Below, piece by piece: positions 53,864 through 61,779 of a stretch of 64,000 nucleotides of DNA (its first letter is position 1; each line of letters opens with the position of its first letter). The notes under the pieces are model-generated. The model was not told the origin of the DNA, made no database searches, and worked only from the letters and a program-made list of their open reading frames with translations. Source of the stretch: JACDAE01 sp963717195. GTDB taxonomy: Bacteria; Chloroflexota; Ktedonobacteria; Ktedonobacterales; Ktedonobacteraceae. The stretch is taken from positions 868,001-932,000 of the forward strand of contig CAVQVR010000021.1 of the NCBI GenBank assembly GCA_963717195.1, in the 5' to 3' direction. Both the position numbers and the translations under genes were made by a program.

Positions 53864-53920
53864 GACGGGCTTATAAATGGCACCGCCCATGGGTGTAGGA
53901 GCGCGATTTATAAGCCCGTC
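53864..53920. repeat. Palindromic repeat at the end of the SbcC-like gene
   Basis: GACGGGCTTATAAAT and its exact complement, 15 bases each, around a 27-base loop. The right arm encodes the last residues (ETGL) and stop codon of the ATPase. Family member of the 25619 and 36205 palindromes; probable terminator. Confidence 0.75.
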
Positions 53921-56900
53921 TCGACTCCTATCTGCTCTGGTGTAGCGGAAGGCGCAACGATGGTTATAACAGGTTGAGGCGCAGTATCACCGGTGCCATT
54001 AGCGTTCTTAGGCGGAAAATTTGGCACAACGGGAAGATTGCTTTCAACAACGAGGCCATTATCCATGTAGACATGATAAGGAAACATGGTTGGATCAAAT
54101 GCATTGCTGTGCGAGATCAAGAGAATCTGCTCGAAATGTTGACTCAGACTATCACCAGTAACGACATCTACCAGTGCCTGCGTGCGCCCCCGGTCGAAAG
54201 AACTGAGAGGCTCATCAAGTAAGATAAAGCCGGGAGCAAGATTCAACTCGCGCGGCAAAACGGCAATGGCAAAGGCGAGGCGCAATGCCAACGAAAGCTG
54301 ATCGGCGGCTCCACCAGAAAGAGCGGACCTGGAGACATATTCGCCGGCTGCGGAGTCCCACACACTCAACTGGAAAGGGCCTCCACTACTAATAGTGCCC
54401 TCTTCCGGCTCGTTTGTTAGATGAACATCATGGTAACGACCACTGGTGAGCAGAGGAAGGATTTGCTGCATGTAATATTCGGTACGCGGTAACATCTTAC
54501 GCATGAGACGTTGATCTACAGCTTTGATCAACGCACTTGCATGTTTTTTAGTCTGATAAGTACGCTCCAGCTGCTCTACATGTGTGCGCTCATGTGCCAG
54601 GTCAAGCGTCTCTCCACCGGTTTGCAGGTGCGTACTGAGTGCCAGTTCTTGCTCCTCCAATCTATCCAACTCCTGCTCGATAGACATACGATCATTTTCA
54701 AGTTGAGCACGATCCTGGACAGAGTACTGGTTGAGCAGAGGCCAGATAACGGCGATATCGGAAAGAGTGTAGCCTCTGGGCTGGGGACGATTGCGCTGAG
54801 TCAACATCGTCGCGATACGATCCTGGGCTTCAGAAATCTCCTGATAACACAATTCGATTTTCGCTTGCGATGCACCTTCACGCTGCTGCAATTCCTCAAC
54901 TTCACTCAAAATCATGGGCTCATCAGCCTCTTGTATCTCACTCTGACAACGCGTACGCAATGCAGCAAGAATTTCAGCGAAGGGATTGGACGGCACGATC
55001 CAACTTCCCAGTGAGTTGCTATAGCGAGCCAGTTGCTTGTAATGTTCGGCTAGCAATTCCTGGCGCTCTTTCAGTCGATTTGCATAATCGGTGTGCTTTT
55101 CCTGGAGCATGATTTTGTTGCCTAGAATAATCTGCAATTCCTCAAGCTGTTTACGTGTGGTAACTTCGGCGTTGCTAATAGCAGTCTGGCCGAAAGCGAC
55201 GCCAAGCGATTTGACGCGCTGACGCAGAGAGTCTTGTAAGGTTTGCAGAGCCTGGCGCAGGCCAGTCTGTTGTTCGCGTGCACGCTCCTTCTGTGATGCG
55301 GGACTATCTATCTCATAGCGAGCATTACGCTCCTCAATTGCCTTCTTACGTGACAATAACACCTCAACGGCCTCATGGTGGATCTTGACCTGGGCCGCCA
55401 GATCAGTGACGAGGTCGATTTTTCCATCCTGAGATGCGAGCTCACGTTCAGTCGCCTGGATAGTACTTTCGACGAGAGACTCCAGTTCGGGAATGCCTGT
55501 TGCCTCTTCTTCCTGTTGCATTGTAATGGAAGGGAAAGGACTAAAAGAAGCTGTCTGCAGCAAGCGCGCGTTGATACTGGGAAGAGGTAATCCTTCCTGC
55601 CCTGCCAGCAAAGTGATTTCCTGCTGCATACGTTCAACCGCTGACAGGTCCTCTTGCAGATACAGGTCGATATTGTCCCAGCCTTCCTGAGCTCGTTGTG
55701 CTTCTATTTGTGCAATCTCTTGACGTAGGCGTGTAGCAGCCTCCATCGCTACGTTCACTCGATTGCGAGCCGCATTTGCCGCGTCGGTTTTCTCCTTCAT
55801 CTGCTGTTGAATATCGGCAAGACTCCCGCTCTGGTTGGGTATCTGCCGCAGGAGACTTTGCGCCTCTTCAAGAGAACGAGGAATATTCCCACCCAGTTTC
55901 CGTATCTCATATTCGTTCTGAGTAATTGCCTCGTTGTTTGCAATCATACGTGTAGCCGCTTCGCGTGAAGCAACCGCTGCGCTTACTTTGTTAATTGCAT
56001 CCTGAACCTGTTGTTCGGCAACCGTTTTTTCTGCGCGGGCCTTTGGATAATAAAGCCAGCTCCAGCCGCCACTTACGAGGGACAGGACTGCAACAATACC
56101 CAGAATGATTGCAAGAGAAGCATTGGTATGCAGGACGACGAATATCGCAACTACACAGACAAGAAACACAAGAATAGAAATGACGAGGATACCCAGAAAC
56201 TTGATGTTTGCAGAGCGAGCAGTCTGCAATGTCGTCATTGATTTTTCCTGTTGTTGATGCGCCAATCGTACCTGTTGTTCCGCATCGCCAATACCCTGCG
56301 ATAGTCCTTTCAGACTACACCATTCTTCCAGGCAATGACGTAGACTAAGCTGACGCCAACGCTTCTCTATCGCGTCAGCCTGACTTTGCTCCTGTGCAGC
56401 CTCATCCTCGACCAGGGTTAGTTCCTGCTCAGTATTCTGTAGATCGTCCTGTAATTTTTTAAGGTGAGTTTCATTCCCCTCGGCCTGTTCTATACTGGTC
56501 ATACGATGCACATAGCGATCTTCCACCTGGCGCAATACGGCAAGGCGTTCAGATAATATTTTCATACGGGTGAGGCGTGCCTCTAATTGTGGGCGGCCAG
56601 AAAGTCGCCGCTCCTCCATTTCCTGTAAGGTCTGTTGTGCCTGCTGTAGACGCATTTTCGCGTGAGCGACTTGCTGATCCAGACTCTTTAGATCTTCCAG
56701 TACTTCATTATGTTGTTTCTGTTCCTGCTCCAGGTCCTTAATAGTATCTACGGCTGTAAGTAAATCGTTTGACATGCGCTGTAACGTGCCGAAAGAGCGA
56801 GTCAATTCTGCTAATTCGTTTACACGCTTCTCCAATGCAGGGAGATCCTCGCGCTCACGCAATTCCAGGTCAGCGATCTGCTTTTCAAGTTCGGGCAATT

Positions 56901-57765
56901 GATGGCGAGCTTCTGCCATCTCATCATAAGAAGCAATAATTTTTTCTAGCGTATCATCGGCCTTACGAAGTTGTTGTATACGTAGTTGGCGACCCTTTAG
57001 TTCATTGCGCCGATGCTGAATTTGCTCCTGTACCTGTTCTTGCTCAGAGATATCCGCGTTCTGCAGATCGATCTCTTGCAGATCCTCTGAAACGGCTACA
57101 GCGTCCAGGGCAGCTTCAATATCATCAAGTTGCTGACTCAATTCAGGGATACGCATCTGTATTTCGGCCAGGCGTAAGCGCTCACGGCTTTCGTGCAGCT
57201 GTTGTTCGTCCTCTGGCACTACTTTAAAATGCTCGGTCAATTCTAGCAGCTGGTCAAGGCTAAGAAGTTTACGGATAGTTGCTTCGCGGCTCGTTCCATT
57301 CAATGTCTCCAGCCGCTCCAGCCCCTTTTGTTCTAGCAGGCAGGAATTACGCAGAGACTCGCTATCCACATGACCGAGCTCCGCAATAATGCGTTTATTT
57401 GCGGCAAGCATATCCGTGACTGGTTCTTCAGGGGGCATTCCAAGCCTGCAAATAGACAAGGTCACATATTGCCCTTTACCACGCTCAATTGAGCGAGTCA
57501 CCGTCATCTCAGTTGTCCCTATAGAGAGGATGAGAGTGACAGTCGCGTTCGTCGCGCCATATGAGATCATATCATCAAACGAGCTCTTCCCCCGGCGAGC
57601 AACGAGCACTTCACCATAGAGAGCAAAATAGATACTTTCGAGGAGCGCAGACTTACCAAATTCGTTAGGACCCTGGATCAAAATGCTGCCTCGTTGCGGA
57701 AAATGCAGATTTACTTCGCGTAATAACCTGAAGCGTTCAACAGTTAAATGTTTCAGAATGATCAT
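53908..57765 (-). CDS. SbcC/Rad50-like ATPase with a central membrane-spanning pair (YhaN-like)
   Basis: Predicted 1285 residues. N-terminal Walker A GPNEFGKS at 32-39 and C-terminal ABC signature LSGGAADQLSLALRLAF, then FILLDEPLSSFDRG (Walker B) near 1195. Long coiled coils lie between. At about 523-575 two adjacent hydrophobic helices (LGILVISILVFLVCVVAIFVVL and a second) interrupt the coils, where SbcC has its zinc hook; no CxxC is seen. This is the layout of YhaN-like Rad50/SMC relatives. It should be anchored to the membrane as an ATPase that acts on DNA ends with the downstream exonuclease partner. Confidence 0.87.
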   Translation of the reverse strand: MIILKHLTVERFRLLREVNLHFPQRGSILIQGPNEFGKSALLESIYFALYGEVLVARRGKSSFDDMISYGATNATVTLILSIGTTEMTVTRSIERGKGQYVTLSICRLGMPPEEPVTDMLAANKRIIAELGHVDSESLRNSCLLEQKGLERLETLNGTSREATIRKLLSLDQLLELTEHFKVVPEDEQQLHESRERLRLAEIQMRIPELSQQLDDIEAALDAVAVSEDLQEIDLQNADISEQEQVQEQIQHRRNELKGRQLRIQQLRKADDTLEKIIASYDEMAEARHQLPELEKQIADLELREREDLPALEKRVNELAELTRSFGTLQRMSNDLLTAVDTIKDLEQEQKQHNEVLEDLKSLDQQVAHAKMRLQQAQQTLQEMEERRLSGRPQLEARLTRMKILSERLAVLRQVEDRYVHRMTSIEQAEGNETHLKKLQDDLQNTEQELTLVEDEAAQEQSQADAIEKRWRQLSLRHCLEEWCSLKGLSQGIGDAEQQVRLAHQQQEKSMTTLQTARSANIKFLGILVISILVFLVCVVAIFVVLHTNASLAIILGIVAVLSLVSGGWSWLYYPKARAEKTVAEQQVQDAINKVSAAVASREAATRMIANNEAITQNEYEIRKLGGNIPRSLEEAQSLLRQIPNQSGSLADIQQQMKEKTDAANAARNRVNVAMEAATRLRQEIAQIEAQRAQEGWDNIDLYLQEDLSAVERMQQEITLLAGQEGLPLPSINARLLQTASFSPFPSITMQQEEEATGIPELESLVESTIQATERELASQDGKIDLVTDLAAQVKIHHEAVEVLLSRKKAIEERNARYEIDSPASQKERAREQQTGLRQALQTLQDSLRQRVKSLGVAFGQTAISNAEVTTRKQLEELQIILGNKIMLQEKHTDYANRLKERQELLAEHYKQLARYSNSLGSWIVPSNPFAEILAALRTRCQSEIQEADEPMILSEVEELQQREGASQAKIELCYQEISEAQDRIATMLTQRNRPQPRGYTLSDIAVIWPLLNQYSVQDRAQLENDRMSIEQELDRLEEQELALSTHLQTGGETLDLAHERTHVEQLERTYQTKKHASALIKAVDQRLMRKMLPRTEYYMQQILPLLTSGRYHDVHLTNEPEEGTISSGGPFQLSVWDSAAGEYVSRSALSGGAADQLSLALRLAFAIAVLPRELNLAPGFILLDEPLSSFDRGRTQALVDVVTGDSLSQHFEQILLISHSNAFDPTMFPYHVYMDNGLVVESNLPVVPNFPPKNANGTGDTAPQPVITIVAPSATPEQIGVETGL

Positions 57766-57807
57766 GGATGTTGTACTCCGTTCGCCAATGCCTGACTATG
57801 TTCGTGG

Positions 57808-59133
57808 TTAATGTTTACCTTTCATATCATCCATCGCCAGTAACAATTCTTCTCTGGTGGTAGCCAGTGATTTTTTCTCCTGCTCGTTAGCTGCCGCAGC
57901 AATCCATTCATCCACCAGCGAAACAAGCTCTTCACGTGGAGAAAAACGCTCACCTGCTTCCACAGACTGCATCTCCTGGTCATGAAGCAGGGACAGAGAA
58001 CTGTCATCGATAGCAAGAGCGAAACAATGTTCCTCACCATAGTAGCGTATCTGATTCAGGTCGAGCTGGTGGTATTGTTGGCGTGTCAATTCGCCAATCA
58101 AGCGCAATTGTACCATAGTAGAGGCATCACAGAGGGGACGCAGACGCTCCAGAATAATCTCAGTTGGAGAGGGCTGCGTCTCCTGTACATCAGAGGCATC
58201 CTCAGACCATAATTCGCGTGTTTGTATAACAAGGCTTTGTAATGTTGGAGAATCCACCTCAATATGATCACACCAGCGAATACCATCGGAGGCAAGTCCC
58301 AGAAAAACAAATCCGGGAGTTGCATCAAGAGTGCTAAAATCAATGTGCTGAGTCGCCCCCGCCACAATTACATCAGATTGATCGAAGTGCAAACGATGGT
58401 AGCTATGGTGATAACCAGCCAGGATATATTGAAAAGTAGATTGTCTGGCAATACTATTTTGCCTTACCAGAGCTCGTGTCTCTAAGAGCGATGAGCCAGT
58501 GGTCAAACCCTCAATTGGGGCATGCAATACCAGAAGTGAAATATCAGCGGGCTTGCTATCATCAGTATGAACACGCAGGCGCTTCAGCGGATTCCCCTCC
58601 TGATCAGGAAGTACGCTCAGACCACAGATACTTACCGCAAAGCCGTGGATATCCAGGTTGACCGCTTCCAGTTCCTGAGTATCATTTTGTCGCGTAGGAG
58701 GGGAAAAATAGTGAAGTGCACCCAGGCGGGCATAGCTGATCTGCGGGGCGGGTGTTCCATCTCCTGACAACGATTGTGCATCAGATGGCGTATCGTGTAC
58801 TCCTCCAAGAGCAAAGGTATGTATATTTGCCTGCTTTAATTGAGCCAACCGTGCCGCTACGAAACTACGATCTCTTTCGTCAGGTGTGGTTGTATCAAAC
58901 AGGTCACCGGCCTGGATAAACAGGTCGACACCCTTCTCGATAGCAAAATCCGTGGCCTGTTGAAAAGCATGACGTAACTGCTGTTGACGCTCTTCACGCT
59001 TACGCGGATTTTGCCCAAAAGCCGCATAACCAAGATGATTATCGGCTGTTAATACCACTGTAACCACATCCTCACGCTGTTCTTGTTGTGCTGCCTCTTG
59101 GTCTGAAGCATGTTCCAGTGTCTTCTCTGCCAT
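57808..59133 (-). CDS. SbcD/Mre11-like metallophosphoesterase (YhaO-like)
   Basis: Predicted 441 residues; a Glu/Gln-rich N-tail, then the calcineurin-like phosphoesterase fold (about 23-280). Metal ligands appear in TADNHLG (D31, H33), QAGDLFD (D77, D80), HAPI and GYHHSYH. The third motif, normally GNHD, reads GVHD (111-114), so the Asn that bridges the second metal is Val; the catalytic His remains. It is the nuclease partner of the Rad50-like gene, which begins 43 bases downstream; the pair forms one operon. Exonuclease function is inferred; the change may weaken metal binding. Ribosome site weak. Confidence 0.87.
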   Translation of the reverse strand: MAEKTLEHASDQEAAQQEQREDVVTVVLTADNHLGYAAFGQNPRKREERQQQLRHAFQQATDFAIEKGVDLFIQAGDLFDTTTPDERDRSFVAARLAQLKQANIHTFALGGVHDTPSDAQSLSGDGTPAPQISYARLGALHYFSPPTRQNDTQELEAVNLDIHGFAVSICGLSVLPDQEGNPLKRLRVHTDDSKPADISLLVLHAPIEGLTTGSSLLETRALVRQNSIARQSTFQYILAGYHHSYHRLHFDQSDVIVAGATQHIDFSTLDATPGFVFLGLASDGIRWCDHIEVDSPTLQSLVIQTRELWSEDASDVQETQPSPTEIILERLRPLCDASTMVQLRLIGELTRQQYHQLDLNQIRYYGEEHCFALAIDDSSLSLLHDQEMQSVEAGERFSPREELVSLVDEWIAAAANEQEKKSLATTREELLLAMDDMKGKH

Positions 59134-59758
59134 TGCCTGTTACTTCCATAATGTCTAAAAGCACAGCCCCTGATAAAAACCAGTTCCTCTGGATTAAACG
59201 CTTTGATCCGGGTCAAATTACTATTTATAACAAATAGCCATCCTGGTCAATGTAAGCCAGCCTATGAACTGTTCCTACCAGATACCTACATAACACCTAC
59301 GTAATCTAAAATAAATCCTCAAAGATTATTACTATGTTGCTTATTAATACCTTCTCTGAGACGACGACCACAATAGTACTCTTTTCTCAAGTGCCAGATT
59401 GAGTCTATCACAAAAGTTGTAATTAAAAACGAATTGGTAGAGAAAGAGGGACTATTTGGGGGATAGCTAATCTGCACGTCTAGTATAGTATGGAGTTCCT
59501 AATGATGCTTATCGCAGCAAGCAGTCAGACAGAAGGGTGATACAAAAGTACCTTTTGGACGTGTAGCGTAGACGTAGATTAAAGCTAAAGATTAATATGT
59601 TATGAGCAGCTAAAGACTACGATTAGCAGGAAGGTGTTACAGCCAGACTGTAGAACCACTAACACGTCATTAATGCTGTCACAATTCTTGTTTGTCCATT
59701 CGTATTTTGTAGAAGGTAACGCTCACAGTTACCAGATTCAGTGAAGTGGGAGAGCAGA
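59134..59758. other. Intergenic between divergent SbcD-like and HD-GYP genes
   Basis: About 600 A+T-rich bases, presumably promoters of both genes. A weak minus-strand element (TTGACC, 15 bases, TATAAA) lies near 59224-59250. Confidence 0.4.
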
Positions 59759-60448
59759 GTGGTGGGAAAAATCCATGTAGAGAGTGATCGCGAGACGCGG
59801 AAAGTGCTTCTCGCATTCGCTAAAAGTATTCAAGAGCGTGATATCGTTACGTATGAACATTCACGTAGGGTCGCAACATACGCCCAGCGCCTGGCTCGCC
59901 ATATGGGCTGGAGTCGGCGTGATGCTCGTGATCTGGCACTTGCTGCATTGGTGCATGACCTTGGCAAAACATGGATAGCGAACGATATCTTAAATAAATC
60001 GGCTGCTCTATCAGAGGAGGAACGGCGCAAAATGGAGCGTCACCCGATCATTGGCGCTCGTATTCTAATAGGGTGCGATGTACATCCTTTTTATGTAGAA
60101 ACTGTCCTCTATCATCATGAAACCTGGAATGGCCGTGGCTATCCAGTAGGGCTTCAGAACGAGGAGATTCCATTAAGCGCACGGATGCTCAGTGTAGCTG
60201 ATGTCTATGATGTACTGACTTCGCAACGCCCCTACAAAGCACCTCTGACAAAAGATGCAGCACGAGATCGCCTTCTTCAAGGTTCGGGAACAAGTTTTGA
60301 TCCCATGGTTGTGCAAGCATTCGTCCACCTTCTTGAGACTACTCCCAACTTTACTTTGCCACAGCATATCTACGCGATCCCCCCGGTAATGTCACGTAAA
60401 GGCACCGGCCCACTACCTCCACCAAGATCTTTTATAACGGGTTCCTAG
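59759..60448 (+). CDS. HD-GYP domain phosphodiesterase
   Basis: Predicted 229 residues from the GTG chosen at 59759 behind GGGAG; GTG codons at 59741 and 59762 are alternatives. The HD motif is in ALVHDLGKTWIAN, and the GYP part in HHETWNGRGYPVGLQNEEIPLSARML. HD-GYP enzymes hydrolyse cyclic di-GMP to GMP using di-metal. It has no receiver or membrane domain, so it is a stand-alone effector controlled by unknown input. It converges with the downstream solute-binding gene. Confidence 0.9.
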   Translation: MVGKIHVESDRETRKVLLAFAKSIQERDIVTYEHSRRVATYAQRLARHMGWSRRDARDLALAALVHDLGKTWIANDILNKSAALSEEERRKMERHPIIGARILIGCDVHPFYVETVLYHHETWNGRGYPVGLQNEEIPLSARMLSVADVYDVLTSQRPYKAPLTKDAARDRLLQGSGTSFDPMVVQAFVHLLETTPNFTLPQHIYAIPPVMSRKGTGPLPPPRSFITGS

Positions 60449-60502
60449 TGCATTTCCACTTGATCTCTTCGTGTTTGATAGGATAGTGCCATTGTGATGC
60501 TC

Positions 60503-61420
60503 CTACTTACAAATACGGCTCCCGTTTTGTATTAAAACACCGTTAGTAAGCCCCCATTTTTTAATGAGAGAACAATACATACCGCCAGTCTTCACAGCAA
60601 TAAAAGCAGCCTGCACAGCATTAAACATAGCCGTATCATCTTTACGTACAGCAATTCCCTCAAGATTCATGTTAATAACAGGGCCACCAACCTCGAAACG
60701 ATCGGGATATTGATGGACAAAATAGTCCGTCACAGGGGAATCCTGATAGGATGCAACAACACGTTTATTCAGCAGTAATTGCATCACAGCCTCCTGATTC
60801 TGCAATACAGTAATCCGAATGGGTGGCTTCTTTTCTTGTACACAGTTACTGCTGGCCATTCCCAGATCATTTTGCTCCAATGTCGAAGCAACTACAGCAA
60901 CATTGAGTCCACAAAGGCCTTGCAGGCCGTTAATCTTGAGGGGATTTCCTTTCGCGACGAGTAAGGATTCGCCACCTATAAAGTAGGGAATAAAACTTAC
61001 CCTTTGCTGTAATTCAGGAGTAATAATGATAGCAGAAATAGCAACATCAAAGTTTTTTGCTAACAAATTATTGATGACATTCTGAAAATCTACATTGACA
61101 ATATTTACTTTCAAGTTCATATGGCTGGCAATTGCCGTAATCAAATCGATATCAAAACCGACTGCTTTGTTCGCCTGATCAACGCTCTCTTGAGGAGGGT
61201 AAGCCGTGTAGCTACCTACCGTCAAGATACCAGACGCCACCAGATTTTTCGCCAAAACGGTTGCTGATTTTGGCACTGATGGCGTACTGGTACTACTGAC
61301 GCCAGGAGAAATAACGTTGCTGCAGGAAGAGAAGCCTGCCAGAAATATCAGCAAACTTCCTATGTACAGGAATCTAAATATGTATCGTTGTTTTCGCTTC
61401 TTAAGCCTGATTGATGGCAC
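60503..61420 (-). CDS. Family 3 solute-binding lipoprotein (polar amino acid type)
   Basis: Predicted 305 residues from a GTG behind GGAAGGA. Lipobox LAGFSSC follows a hydrophobic signal. The SBP_bac_3 pattern is clear: GILTVGSYTAYPPQE, VGFDIDLITAIASHM, NFDVAISAIIITPE, and DSPVTDYFV. It binds polar amino acids outside the cell and delivers them to an ABC transporter. The permease and ATPase are not adjacent, so the gene is an orphan. An alternative ligand is possible. Confidence 0.87.
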   Translation of the reverse strand: MPSIRLKKRKQRYIFRFLYIGSLLIFLAGFSSCSNVISPGVSSTSTPSVPKSATVLAKNLVASGILTVGSYTAYPPQESVDQANKAVGFDIDLITAIASHMNLKVNIVNVDFQNVINNLLAKNFDVAISAIIITPELQQRVSFIPYFIGGESLLVAKGNPLKINGLQGLCGLNVAVVASTLEQNDLGMASSNCVQEKKPPIRITVLQNQEAVMQLLLNKRVVASYQDSPVTDYFVHQYPDRFEVGGPVINMNLEGIAVRKDDTAMFNAVQAAFIAVKTGGMYCSLIKKWGLTNGVLIQNGSRICK

Positions 61421-61779
61421 GAAGAATATCCTTCCTCAACTACGTAAACAAACATCTGGAAACGTCATCCCTGAAAATACAAATAAAGGGATGGCTTTAT
61501 GATTGCTGCTGCATGCGGTTTGTTAAGAGTACGATAAGCCTGCATGCTTTACATGCATCTATATATACGTATCATCACGGCCCTCTATCACGAGAAATGT
61601 TACCATAGATCATCGGCTTCTGAAGGTCACAAACTTGTGAAGCTTATGAAAATTAAGAAAAAAAATACTGTTTTCTCAAGAATGTTGTGCTACACTATAA
61701 TGGGTATAGACGCAAAGCCGCGTACAAAAACGCAGTCTACACGTAGTTGAGAACCTATTGAGGGGCTTGGAGGGACAGT
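61421..61779. other. Intergenic, no gene seen
   Basis: About 360 bases, A+T-rich, between divergent genes; no RNA or gene recognised. Confidence 0.4.
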
